Source: Nitrobacter sp035546855
GTDB taxonomy: Bacteria > Pseudomonadota > Alphaproteobacteria > Rhizobiales > Xanthobacteraceae
Direction: 5' to 3'
DNA length: 64,000 nucleotides
Assembly (NCBI GenBank): GCA_035546855.1
Contig: DASZVY010000034.1
Location: forward strand, 1 to 64,000
Both the position numbers and the translations under genes were made by a program. Under the pieces are notes generated by a model. That model worked only from the letters and a program-made list of their open reading frames with translations. It was not told the origin of the DNA and did not search any database. This document shows, piece by piece, positions 52,835 to 61,945 of the stretch (position 1 is its first letter; each line of letters starts with the position of its first letter).

Positions 52835-54103
52835 ATGAAAACCAATCTTCCGCTCGATGGGAACCGCCTCTGGGCGGATGTGGTGGCACTCGCCGAGATC
52901 ACCGATCCGGAGCGACCCTATACCCGGCGCTCGTTTACGCCATTGTTCCTCGAAGGCCGCGCGTGGCTTGCCCGGCGCTTTGCCGACGCGGGATTGACGA
53001 CCCGGATCGATGCGGCCGGAAATCTGATCGGACGGCTCGAGGGCACCAATCCGGCGCTCGGCGTCATCGCAGTAGGATCGCACAGCGACACGGTCCCCTC
53101 AGGTGGCCGCTTCGATGGCATCGCCGGAGTTGCGACCGGGCTCGAGATCGTCCGTGCACTGCGTCAGTCAGGAACACGCCTCAATCACACTCTCGAGATC
53201 ATCGATTTTCTTGCTGAGGAACCCAGCGAGTACGGTCTGTCCTGCGTCGGTAGCCGAGGCATGACCGGCTCGCTCGACAGCAAGATGCTCGATCTCACGG
53301 AGCCGGCAGGCGAAACCTTGCGCGAAGCGTTGCGACGCGTCGGCGGCGATCCCGGCCGGCTGGCCGAAGCCCGACGCACGGATATCCGGGCGTTCCTCGA
53401 GTTGCACATCGAGCAAGGCATCGTGCTGGAGTCGCGGTCGCTTGATGTCGGCATCGTTACGTCGATCGTGGGCATCCGCCGGATCGAGGTCGTCTTCCAG
53501 GGCGAGGCCGATCATGCCGGTACGACGCCGATTGATCTTCGTCATGATGCGCTTGTGGCGGCTGCCAACACGGTCGGGGCCGTCCGCCGTCTCGCCGAGC
53601 AACTCGCTGGTGAAACGGAGGATTACTTCGTCGCGACCGTCGGCATCCTGGCCGTTGAACCCTCGGCGTCCAACATTGTACCGGGCCGGTGCCGCCTGAT
53701 CATCGACGCACGAACAACGAATCCAGTTCTGACGAAGCGCTTCGTGGAGTCCATCGATCGCGAAAGTACGGCACACGCAGCTACGGCGCGTGTGAATAGA
53801 ACTTCGTTCGAGACCCTGTCGGATGGACCGCCGGTCGCCTGCGATCCGGATTTGCGCGCGGCGCTACGGCAGGGCGCGCGCGATCTGGGTCTTGCCGAAA
53901 TGGACTTGCCAAGCGGCGCCGGCCACGATGCCGCGTTCATGAGCCGCATCTGCAAATCTGCCATGGTGTTCGTGCCCTGCCGCAAAGGCAAGAGTCACGC
54001 TCCCGAAGAATGGGCGGGCAGGGAAGCGATCGCCGCCGGTGCTGCAGTCATCTATCAGGCGGTCAGGGCGTTCGATCGATCGCCATCGCAAGAAGCGCGC
54101 TAG
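52835..54103 (+). CDS. M20-family Zn hydrolase (N-carbamoyl amino acid / allantoate amidohydrolase type)
   Basis: 422 residues. The metal-binding series is GSHSDTVPSGGRFDG, EEPSEYG, LELHIEQG and the C-terminal GAGHDAAFM, as in HyuC/AllC. It hydrolyses a carbamoyl or ureido group, releasing ammonia and CO2 or urea. ATG 52835 gives the family-typical start MKTNLPLDGNRLW; a TTG at 52820 is the alternative. It is co-transcribed with the preceding amidohydrolase. Confidence 0.9.
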   Translation: MKTNLPLDGNRLWADVVALAEITDPERPYTRRSFTPLFLEGRAWLARRFADAGLTTRIDAAGNLIGRLEGTNPALGVIAVGSHSDTVPSGGRFDGIAGVATGLEIVRALRQSGTRLNHTLEIIDFLAEEPSEYGLSCVGSRGMTGSLDSKMLDLTEPAGETLREALRRVGGDPGRLAEARRTDIRAFLELHIEQGIVLESRSLDVGIVTSIVGIRRIEVVFQGEADHAGTTPIDLRHDALVAAANTVGAVRRLAEQLAGETEDYFVATVGILAVEPSASNIVPGRCRLIIDARTTNPVLTKRFVESIDRESTAHAATARVNRTSFETLSDGPPVACDPDLRAALRQGARDLGLAEMDLPSGAGHDAAFMSRICKSAMVFVPCRKGKSHAPEEWAGREAIAAGAAVIYQAVRAFDRSPSQEAR

Positions 54104-54137
54104 ATAATCCTTCCCAGGGCGACAGTTGTCCGAAACG

Positions 54138-54401
54138 TCAGTTTGCGTGGCGAGGCTCGGCCAATTTCCTTCGCAGTGAATTGACAAGCCCTCGCTCGGC
54201 TTCGCTCAACATGCGTTCGCCCGAATAGATCACGAACAGCCGCCGGGAGATCGTCGGTTCGGTGATCGGATGTGCGATCAGGTCGCCGGCTGCGATTTCG
54301 CGTTCCACCGCCGATGGCGGGAGAACCGCGCAGACCGGCAAGCGTGCAAGCAGGGTGACCGCCATCGGCAACGCATCGAATGCTGCAAAATGGCCCGACA
54401 T
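54138..54401 (-). pseudogene. C-terminal remnant of a LysR-family regulator
   Basis: 87 codons whose product (LPMAVTLLARLPVCAVLPPSAVEREIAAGDLIAHPI, then RRLFVIYSGERMLSEAERG) matches the last third of a LysR effector-binding domain. The helix-turn-helix and most of the sensor domain are missing. The homology begins abruptly 11 bp beyond the dihydropyrimidinase stop, so the truncation point coincides with the edge of that operon. Probably non-functional. Confidence 0.7.
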
Positions 54402-54412
54402 CTGACTTCCGC

Positions 54413-55831
54413 CTAATCGACGTAGAAATCGGATTCTGCCGACGGCTTCGCCCGGGGGAGATAAGTACCGTGGCCTTTGGTGCCCACGAGGACGCCATCA
54501 TCGACTATGACTTTTCCGCGAACCATGGTCATGACCGGCCAGCCGGTGACTTCGAGCCCCTCGTAAGGGGTATAGTCCGAACCGTCATGGACCAGTTCGT
54601 GGCGAATGGTCACTTTGCGTCTGGGGTCCCATAGCGCGATATCCGCATCCGATCCGACCGCTATGGTTCCTTTACGCGGATAGAGACCATAAATCTTGGC
54701 ATGGTTCGTTGCGCTGAATGCAACGAAGCTGTTGAGATCAATACGGCCCTTCATCACGCCTTCGGAAAACAGGATAGGGAGCCGAGTCGCTACCCCAGGA
54801 ATTCCGTTGGGTACCCAACGAAAGCTTGTCCGGCCTTTCGGAACCAGCTTGCCTTCCGGATCATCGTAGCGGAATGGGCAATGGTCCGACGAAAATACCG
54901 AAAACACTTTCTGTTGCAGGCCTTCCCAGCATGCCTTTTGGCTCGCGACATCTCGTGGTGGCGGCGAGCAGACGTATTTTGCGCCCTCCATGTTCAACTG
55001 ATCGAGGTCTTTTTCCGTCAACATGAGATATTGCGGGCAGGTCTCGCCCATGACTTTCAATCCGCGCTGCTGCGCCCGCCGGATTTCATCCATCGTTTCT
55101 CGGTTCGAGACGTGCACGATCATAATTGGCACGTCGACGAGTTCGGACAATGAGATGGCGCGATGCGTTGCCTCGCGCTCAACCGGGATTGGCCGTGATG
55201 CGCCGTGAAAGCGGGGGGCGATGTTGCCTGCCCGTTCAAGGCGATCAGTCAGGAATCGGATCGCATCATAGTTTTCCGCATGCACCATGAGCATCGCACC
55301 GGTCTCCCGCGCGACCGCCATGGTTTCGAGCAGTTCTCGATCCGATAGCGCAAGTCCCTCATAAGTCATGAAAACTTTGAGCGAGGTGTAGCCATCCTCC
55401 ACCAGCGCGGGCAGTTCCTGACCGAGAACCTGCTCGGTTGGATCCGTGACGATCAGGTGGAAGGCGACGTCGACGTGGCACTCTCCATCTGCAAGTGCGT
55501 GATAGCTGCGTAACGCTTCGCACAGCGTCTGGCCTTTCTCCTGCAGGCAAAATGGCATCACCGTCGTATTGCCACCGAACGCTGCGGAGCGTGTGCCTGT
55601 GGCAAAACCGTCGGCCATGACGATTCCTTCGCCGGAGGGTTGAGCAAAATGAACGTGGCTGTCGATGCCGCCCGGCAGCACCAAACGATCGGTCGCATCG
55701 ATGATCGCGTCGGCCATGCCGAGATCATCTCCAAGAGCTACGATTTTGCCATCGCGAATGCCAATGTCCGCGGCGAAGGTGTCGGCGGCAGTGACGACCG
55801 TGCCACCGCGGATGATCGTATCGAATGACAT
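54413..55831 (-). CDS. Dihydropyrimidinase / D-hydantoinase
   Basis: 472 residues with all binuclear-zinc ligands of the hydantoinase family: His59 and His61 (DSHVH), Lys152 (SLKVFMTY) for carbamylation, His184 (MVHAEN), His240 (IVHVSN) and Asp316 (SSDHCPF). It opens dihydropyrimidines or 5-substituted hydantoins. ATG 55831 lies 8 nt after AAGGG; in-frame starts at 55846 and 55918 are less likely. It is downstream of the GntR/FCD regulator, on the same strand. Confidence 0.92.
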   Translation of the reverse strand: MSFDTIIRGGTVVTAADTFAADIGIRDGKIVALGDDLGMADAIIDATDRLVLPGGIDSHVHFAQPSGEGIVMADGFATGTRSAAFGGNTTVMPFCLQEKGQTLCEALRSYHALADGECHVDVAFHLIVTDPTEQVLGQELPALVEDGYTSLKVFMTYEGLALSDRELLETMAVARETGAMLMVHAENYDAIRFLTDRLERAGNIAPRFHGASRPIPVEREATHRAISLSELVDVPIMIVHVSNRETMDEIRRAQQRGLKVMGETCPQYLMLTEKDLDQLNMEGAKYVCSPPPRDVASQKACWEGLQQKVFSVFSSDHCPFRYDDPEGKLVPKGRTSFRWVPNGIPGVATRLPILFSEGVMKGRIDLNSFVAFSATNHAKIYGLYPRKGTIAVGSDADIALWDPRRKVTIRHELVHDGSDYTPYEGLEVTGWPVMTMVRGKVIVDDGVLVGTKGHGTYLPRAKPSAESDFYVD

Positions 55832-55933
55832 GTTGTTGCCCTTCATTCCGGGTCGTCCGTTTGTGCGTGATGACCTCCGCCAATGCATCGGTCGGTCTGT
55901 TGGTCCTTTAAGGTGCAAACGTCGCGCGTGCCG

Positions 55934-56653
55934 CTACGTTGAATATCTCGAAAAGATGGCCTCCAGATCGATTTCACGGGAGACCGAGTCGCTCAGATTC
56001 AAAGATTTCTCGACGTTTGTGAGATGCTCGAGCATTCGTTTCGCTGCCAGTTTCCCGTCACTGTTCTCCAGGGCATCGAGAATGAATCCGTGCTCGTGAG
56101 AAGGGCAGGAGGGAACGTTCGGCGAATCGTAGAGTGCGATCACAAGACAGTTTACGGAGACAAGCTCTCGTACAACGCGATGGAATATCGTGTTTCCGGA
56201 CAACCTCGCCAATCGGATGTGAAAATCTCCCGACAATCGCACGATTGAGCGCCGATCGGCCGCCTTGTGGGCCGCCATCTCCTGCGACACGTGATTGCGC
56301 AACTCCGCAAGCTCCCGGTGACTTGCCACGTTTGCCACGCGCCGCACCAGTTCTGGCTCGATCACGCGCCGGACATCGAGAACGTCACGGGCATCGTTGA
56401 TCGTCGGGCTGGCTACGAAAGCTCCCCGGTTAGGCTGCAAGGAGACCACGCCCTCATAGGAAAGGCGCGCGAGAGATTCGCGTATTTTTGTGCGGCTGAC
56501 CTGGAAAATGGATGCGAGCTTTTCCTCCGTGAGTTTTGTTCCCGGTGGAAGGCGATGGTCCATGATCGCATCGAGAATCTTTTCCGAGATCTCCGAGAGC
56601 TCCTGGTCGCCGTATCGTTCCTCGCGTGAGGTAGGCAGAGATCGTCTTGGCAA
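55934..56653 (-). CDS. GntR-family regulator, FCD type
   Basis: 239 residues from TTG 56653 (GAAGGG upstream). An ATG at 56818 would prepend 55 Arg-rich residues that look non-coding. The winged helix is at about 20-90 (LTEEKLASIFQVSRTKIRESLARLSYEGVV, NRGAFVASP), followed by an FCD ligand domain (DVRRVIEPELVRRVA, GDFHIRLARLSGN). It lies between the racemase-fold gene and the dihydropyrimidinase and likely controls them through the CAGATTGTATACAATCTG palindrome at 57637. Confidence 0.87.
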   Translation of the reverse strand: MPRRSLPTSREERYGDQELSEISEKILDAIMDHRLPPGTKLTEEKLASIFQVSRTKIRESLARLSYEGVVSLQPNRGAFVASPTINDARDVLDVRRVIEPELVRRVANVASHRELAELRNHVSQEMAAHKAADRRSIVRLSGDFHIRLARLSGNTIFHRVVRELVSVNCLVIALYDSPNVPSCPSHEHGFILDALENSDGKLAAKRMLEHLTNVEKSLNLSDSVSREIDLEAIFSRYST

Positions 56654-56890
56654 AGTCGTCGACCCTTCGTTATCACCATTTTGCCGTCCGGCAGGCGGGC
56701 GGTTGGCTTGCCGCCGGTTGGGTATAGTTCGTTTTCGATGCCGACGGAATCCCGCCGATCGGCAACGCACTTGAGATGAACGCCATTTTCGCCTTCCTGG
56801 CTGCGGCCTTGCGCCCATATCGGGAAGGGCTCGCGAGTTGCCCCGTTACCCAGGATGCACGATCAGGCCGCCACGGGGCTATTGGATTCC

Positions 56891-57613
56891 CTATTTCGTT
56901 TGAAAAAGCCGACCCCAGTTCGTCACCCGCGCCGGGTCGATTCCGGCAAGCAAAAGACTCTTCCATAGCGTAACGGCAACCGAATCATAGATCGTGCACG
57001 ACAATTCGGCTTCCAGTGCGGTGGCGATAGGCGCGCCCCGCATGTTGGTGCAAAGGATGGCGATGCTGTCGCACCCGGCCGAGACGAGCTCCCGCGCAAT
57101 CGACGAGATCCGGTCTTTGTCGATTTCCGCAAAGGAAAAATTGTCCTGAAGATCGAGGTGGCGCTCGGCAACGCAGGGAAAGCCGGCGGCGGCCCAATTC
57201 TGGAGGATCCTCTGCTGCACATCCGCCCGATAGGGGGTCAACAGGCCGACTGTATGGGGTTTTGAGAGTAAAAGCTCGCGATAGGCCAGCGCCGTTGTGG
57301 TGGACACAATCCCGGTCTCCCGCGTGATCAACTCGCAAAGGTGCTCGTCGCGGTCAAAGCCGAGCCAGTTGGCAGAAGTGCCGTTCCACGCGATGGTGTC
57401 GACCTTTGCATGCGCGAGCAATTCCGCTGCGCGAAGCATATCGTCATAATTGAACTGGCGAACGCCATGCTCGCTCAGGGAAATCTCCGTCACGGCGAAG
57501 CGGGAGAAGTGGGTGCTGAGGTCCGGAATGCCGGCCGTCATCGCCGCGGTGAGCGGCTCCAGCACCGTATTCGACGAGGGGGTGATCATTCCCAGGCGAG
57601 CACCGCGACGCAT
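56891..57613 (-). CDS. Asp/Glu/hydantoin racemase-fold protein, single active-site Cys
   Basis: 240 residues of the Asp/Glu racemase / maleate isomerase / arylmalonate decarboxylase superfamily. The first catalytic Cys position reads NGTS (Gly78), while the second Cys is kept as Cys188 (AILCTNMRG). Racemases and maleate isomerases need both Cys; arylmalonate decarboxylase has this Gly/Cys pattern. A decarboxylase or other non-racemising enzyme is thus more likely than a hydantoin racemase. ATG 57613 is used, as the extension to 57694 overlaps the operator. It is first gene of the minus-strand group racemase-fold - GntR - dihydropyrimidinase. Confidence 0.82.
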   Translation of the reverse strand: MRRGARLGMITPSSNTVLEPLTAAMTAGIPDLSTHFSRFAVTEISLSEHGVRQFNYDDMLRAAELLAHAKVDTIAWNGTSANWLGFDRDEHLCELITRETGIVSTTTALAYRELLLSKPHTVGLLTPYRADVQQRILQNWAAAGFPCVAERHLDLQDNFSFAEIDKDRISSIARELVSAGCDSIAILCTNMRGAPIATALEAELSCTIYDSVAVTLWKSLLLAGIDPARVTNWGRLFQTK

Positions 57614-57636
57614 GTCATGTCCCAAATTATAGGCAT

Positions 57637-57654
57637 CAGATTGTATACAATCTG
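57637..57654. promoter_or_regulatory. Candidate GntR/FCD operator in divergent promoter
   Basis: CAGATTGTATACAATCTG is a perfect 18-bp palindrome with the TTGTATACAA core favoured by FCD-type GntR proteins. It lies 23 bp before the racemase-fold gene (minus) and 92 bp before the MFS gene (plus), so it could control both directions. Confidence 0.7.
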
Positions 57655-57746
57655 TGCTATTTTTACATACGAAATATCTTGCAATTGTGAACACGCACTG
57701 TCAACCTTCCAAAGCCGGATGATCTCAAGCATGGACGGTGTGCAAC

Positions 57747-59129
57747 ATGAGTGCTGTCACGACGACCACCGAGGCTGAGTCTCGTCAGGGACTTCGGCGT
57801 GCCGCAAGCGCTGGATTGGTTGGAACAACCCTGGAATTCTATGACCATTTTGTCTTTGGTTCAGCCGCTGCTCTTGTGTTTCCGAAACTCTTCTTTCCTC
57901 AGGACGACCGGTCGCTGGCGACGCTCCTGTCCATGGTCATCTATGCGGTTGCATTTATCGCTCGCCCGATCGGTGGCGCTGCTTTCGGTCATTTCGGCGA
58001 CAAATTGGGGCGGAAGGCGGTTTTGCTATCGACCCTCGTGATGATGGGAACTGCCACGGTTTTAATCGGGTTGCTGCCGACGTATGCAACGCTCGGGCTT
58101 TGGGCTCCAATATTACTGGTGCTGTTGAGATCTATTCAGGGCTTCGCGCTGGGTGGCGAGTGGGGAGGTGCCGCATTGCTGGTTGCCGAGTTTGATCCGG
58201 CGGGCCGGCGGCGTGGATTCTTCGGCAGTCTCGTGCAGGTTGCAAGTCCTATCGGCGTTCTGCTCGCCAACGCGGTCTTTGCAATAGTCACCTGGTCCGT
58301 ATCGGAGCAGGCGTTTTTCTCGTGGGGATGGCGCATTCCATTTCTGATCAGCACCGTGCTGATTGTTTATGGAATCTATGTCCGCTCACAAATCGGAGAG
58401 TCTCCAATTTTTGAGGATATGGCACGGCAAGAGGCCGCTGCCCGTTCTCCGATCGTCGAGACATTGCGCGATCACTGGGGCCGATTGCTGCTGGCGATCG
58501 GCAGCCGGGCCGGTGAGGGCGTCATTTTCTATGTGTTCTCGCTATTTCTGCTGATCTATGGGCCGCAGCATCTAGGTATCACGCGTTCGACGGGGTTGGT
58601 TGCGGTAATCATGGGTGCCGGTGTGGGGGTTGTTGCCATTCCATTTTTTGGCTGGTTGTCCGACCGAGTTGGACGCGTGCCCGTGGTGATCGGTGGCGCA
58701 GTAGGCGCAGCGATTTGGAGCGTGTTGTATTTCTTGCTTCTTCACACCAGGAACCCCACGATCATCGTGATTGCAGGCATGATCGGGATGTTCTTCCAGG
58801 CTGCGCTGTGGGCACCGGCCGCGGCATTCGTGCCGGAGATGTTTCCCGCGCAGGTCCGCTGCACAGCGGCCTCCATCGCTTTCCAAACGGCGCTTGTATT
58901 CGGCGGCGCGTTTTCGCCTGTCGCAGCCGTTTGGCTTGTCAGCAAATTTGATACGTGGATTCCAGTGGCGGCTTACAGCATCATTTCTCTCATCGTGGTG
59001 ATCATCTGTGCCGCGTCCGTGGGAGAGACCCTGGGAGTAGACCTTACTGCTAAGCCTCAGAGGGATCAGCCCCTGGATGGGAGGGCCACACGGCACGGTC
59101 GTGCTGTAAAGGCTCTACGGACGAGCTAG
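57747..59129 (+). CDS. MFS transporter, metabolite:H+ symporter (MHS) family
   Basis: 460 residues, about 12 transmembrane helices. It shows the MHS hallmark start GLVGTTLEFYDHFVFG, the loop 2-3 motif GHFGDKLGRK and RSIQGFALGGEWGGAALL. It is an inner-membrane symporter of small organic solutes, likely importing the substrate of the neighbouring amidase, cyclase and hydantoinase genes. ATG 57747 is preferred to GTG 57738. Confidence 0.92.
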   Translation: MSAVTTTTEAESRQGLRRAASAGLVGTTLEFYDHFVFGSAAALVFPKLFFPQDDRSLATLLSMVIYAVAFIARPIGGAAFGHFGDKLGRKAVLLSTLVMMGTATVLIGLLPTYATLGLWAPILLVLLRSIQGFALGGEWGGAALLVAEFDPAGRRRGFFGSLVQVASPIGVLLANAVFAIVTWSVSEQAFFSWGWRIPFLISTVLIVYGIYVRSQIGESPIFEDMARQEAAARSPIVETLRDHWGRLLLAIGSRAGEGVIFYVFSLFLLIYGPQHLGITRSTGLVAVIMGAGVGVVAIPFFGWLSDRVGRVPVVIGGAVGAAIWSVLYFLLLHTRNPTIIVIAGMIGMFFQAALWAPAAAFVPEMFPAQVRCTAASIAFQTALVFGGAFSPVAAVWLVSKFDTWIPVAAYSIISLIVVIICAASVGETLGVDLTAKPQRDQPLDGRATRHGRAVKALRTS

Positions 59130-59191
59130 GGCGAGAGCTCGATACGCTGTGCCTGCGCTCAGACTAACAACGCCTAACTCGAGGTTTTCCG

Positions 59192-59962
59192 ATGTTCTCT
59201 TCAAATTGCCGGCTGGTCGATCTCTCGGTGCCGATCATGAACGAATCGTTCGACACCCAGGAACAACATATCGAGTACATGTCACATGAAGAGGTGGCGC
59301 GGGGCCGAGCCAAGGCGTATGGGATCCAGCCAGGTGATCTTCCCCTGCCAGGCGTTCATTCGGCGATGGAACGGGTGACGCTGTCGACCCATGCCGGCAC
59401 CCACATGGATGCGCCGATTCACTATGGCCCGATGTCCGAGGGAAAGCCGGCAAAGACGATCGATCAGATTCCGCTGGAATGGTGTTTCGGCGAAGGCGTT
59501 GTTCTCGACATGTCGGCGAAGGCGGCGGGCGAAATCATCACGGTCGACGACTTGAAAGCAGCCCTCGCGAAGATCGACCATAAGCTCGTGCCGGGCGAGA
59601 TTGTTCTTATTCGAACTGATCGGTGGAAAGACTTCGGGCGATCGGATTATGCCATGCGGCATCCGGGCATGGGACGGGAGTCGACGCTTTGGTTGATCGA
59701 ACAGGGCATCCGCATGATGGGAACGGATGGTTGGGGATGGGATGCGCCCATTCCGTGGATGGTCGCAAAGTTCAAGGAAGGCGATAAAGGTGCCTTCTTC
59801 CCCGGTCATTATGCAGGCCGAGACAAAGAGTACTGTCATATCGAGAAGCTCGCCCGCCTCAATGAACTGCCGCCGACAGGATTCAAGATCGCGGTGTTTC
59901 CCGTTTTGATCGACAAGGCATCGGGTGGTTGGTGCCGGCCCGTGGCGTTCGTTCCCGAGTAA
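59192..59962 (+). CDS. Cyclase-family hydrolase (kynurenine formamidase/isatin hydrolase-like)
   Basis: 256 residues. The metal-binding motif is STHAGTHMDAPIHY and the second family segment VLIRTDRWKDFG. Members are Mn/Zn hydrolases that open amide or lactam rings (kynurenine formamidase, isatin hydrolase). It is 62 bp after the MFS gene and 49 bp before the amidase, in an apparent operon. Confidence 0.9.
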   Translation: MFSSNCRLVDLSVPIMNESFDTQEQHIEYMSHEEVARGRAKAYGIQPGDLPLPGVHSAMERVTLSTHAGTHMDAPIHYGPMSEGKPAKTIDQIPLEWCFGEGVVLDMSAKAAGEIITVDDLKAALAKIDHKLVPGEIVLIRTDRWKDFGRSDYAMRHPGMGRESTLWLIEQGIRMMGTDGWGWDAPIPWMVAKFKEGDKGAFFPGHYAGRDKEYCHIEKLARLNELPPTGFKIAVFPVLIDKASGGWCRPVAFVPE

Positions 59963-60011
59963 TATGTCTCTTTGATCCAGAACCAAGCTATCCATCGAGC
60001 AGGAGCGTGCC

Positions 60012-61424
60012 GTGAACCGTAGACTTTCGCGGCTGGGCGCGCGTGAATTGGCGCGTCTGATCTCTCGTCGCGAAATCAGCGCGACCGAATTGGCAACGTG
60101 TTGTCTTGATGAGATCGAACTTGGCAACCCCGGTCTTCGGGCTTTCATTACAGTTGACCCGAAGCAGGTTCGGAAAGCAGCCGAAGATGCGGATGCTGAA
60201 ATAGCAAAGGGCCTTTATCGGGGTGCTTTGCACGGAATTCCTGTCGCCGTTAAAGACAACTGTTTGACGGCCGGAATCAGAACGACCTTTGGCTCGCGTC
60301 TGTATGCGGATCACGTGCCAGATCGAGACGATATTTCGGTTGCCAGGGTCAAGGCCGCCGGCGGCATCGTCATTGGCAAGACGAACTTGCCGGAGTTTGG
60401 CTGCGGTGCATTGTGTGTAAACGATTTATACGGCCCAACGGCGAACCCGTACGATCGCCGATATAGCAGTGGCGGCTCAAGCGGAGGCTCGGCTGCGGCC
60501 GTTGCCGCCGGCCTGGCGCCGATCGCGCTGGGCACCGATTTTGGAGGTTCGCTGCGAACGCCTGCAAGTTTCTGCGGCGTGGTTGGCTTTCGGCCTACGC
60601 CGGGCCGAATTCCGATCGGCTCGGGATCTCTGCCCTGGAGCAGCATGAACGTTCACGGCACCGTCGCGCGCAGTGTCGAAGACACGGTCATGATGCTTGA
60701 GTCCTTGTCAGGACCTGACGCCTCGGATCCGATGTCGATGGGGGTGAGGACATGGCGGCCCGACGATGTCGCGGACCTTCCAGTGTCGAAGTTGCGTGTG
60801 GGGTATTCGGTCGACCTGAACGTTTCTCCGATCGACGGAGAAGTTCGTCGGATATTCACGCAAGCAATCCGGCGAATGGATGCGATCGGCGTGGGCGCGA
60901 TCACCGAGGAAGCACCCGATTGCGCGGGCGCGGTTGACTCTTTCGAGACGTTGCGCGCCGGTATCCTGTATCATAATTACGGCAGATTATGCTCCGAGCA
61001 CGGCGGTGCTCTATCGCCTTCCGTTGTCTGGAATGTGCTGCGGGGCAAGGACCTGTCCGCAGCGGAGATGTTGCGGGCGGAATCAGTCCGAGCGCGTGTG
61101 CGTGAACAGTTCAACAAATATTTTGAGAATTACGATATTCTGGTGACTGTCAGCGCGAGCGTTCCGCCATTTCCAAATACGCAGGAAGACGTACTTGAAA
61201 TCGATGGGATGTCCCTGCCCAATATCATCGATTATCTCAGGGTAACCTACGTGATGTCATTGGTCGGCTTTCCTGCATTGTCGCTTCCTTTCGGATTCAC
61301 GAAAGGCGGGCTCCCCGTCGGTATCCAACTGGTCGCAAGGCCTTTCGAGGAGACAACCTTGCTGATGCTGGCGCAGACGCTTGAGGAACATGGGTTCCAC
61401 CATGTATGGCCGCCGGATCTGTAG
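60012..61424 (+). CDS. Amidase signature family protein
   Basis: 470 residues with the complete Ser-cisSer-Lys triad: Lys81 (PVAVKDN), cis-Ser156 in SSGGSSGGSAAAVAAG, and nucleophile Ser180 (GTDFGGSLRTPAS). It hydrolyses an amide to acid and ammonia in the cytoplasm. GTG 60012 has AGGAG upstream. It is the last gene of the MFS - cyclase - amidase group. Confidence 0.92.
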   Translation: MNRRLSRLGARELARLISRREISATELATCCLDEIELGNPGLRAFITVDPKQVRKAAEDADAEIAKGLYRGALHGIPVAVKDNCLTAGIRTTFGSRLYADHVPDRDDISVARVKAAGGIVIGKTNLPEFGCGALCVNDLYGPTANPYDRRYSSGGSSGGSAAAVAAGLAPIALGTDFGGSLRTPASFCGVVGFRPTPGRIPIGSGSLPWSSMNVHGTVARSVEDTVMMLESLSGPDASDPMSMGVRTWRPDDVADLPVSKLRVGYSVDLNVSPIDGEVRRIFTQAIRRMDAIGVGAITEEAPDCAGAVDSFETLRAGILYHNYGRLCSEHGGALSPSVVWNVLRGKDLSAAEMLRAESVRARVREQFNKYFENYDILVTVSASVPPFPNTQEDVLEIDGMSLPNIIDYLRVTYVMSLVGFPALSLPFGFTKGGLPVGIQLVARPFEETTLLMLAQTLEEHGFHHVWPPDL

Positions 61425-61576
61425 CCGCCCTTAATTTTCAAAGGTCGCTTTGCATTGTAGAGCAAACCAGTTATTCGCGCTCGTGCTGGCGTAGCGATAC
61501 GGATATCGCGATCGGGTGGCGCTATCGTGTACCGTTCAGGCCAGCTGAACTTTTCATTTTCGGCTGGCGACGCGCA

Positions 61577-61945
61577 CTAGCCGTCATCTCGGGGTCCCCG
61601 AAGTCCGTGCGTGATGAACTTCATGTATGTCTTGACCACCCAATCCGGGATCGGCTGCGGTCCGGACGGCGTCTTTGAGAAGCGTAGATACATGTAGAAT
61701 CGCGCAGCCATCAGAATGTAAGCAAGAACTTCCAGCTCACGCGGTTCGAACCCTGTGAGTTCGCCGCGCGCGGCTGCGTTCGAGCGCCGCGACGTAGTGG
61801 GCGGCGAGATTGGCCACGTGATTTTCGCAATGGAAGTTGCTTCGTGGCCGCGCTCACCAACAATTTCGGCTGCCGCGCGAATAAGCGCGCGGCGATTTTC
61901 CTTCACCCGCTCGCTCCGACTTTTCTTGGCCGGCCGCGGGCTCAC
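61577..61945 (-). pseudogene. Internally deleted, frameshifted TetR-family remnant
   Basis: The N-terminus (RRALIRAAAEIVGERGHEATSIAKI) is the first part of a TetR helix-turn-helix. The recognition helix and following helices are missing. A later frame on the same strand (ANLAAHYVAALERSRA) and then the original frame (PRELEVLAYILMAARFYMYLRFSK, ending DWVVKTYMKFITHGL) look like pieces of the sensor domain. This pattern indicates an internal deletion plus a frameshift, so the gene is dead. Confidence 0.65.
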
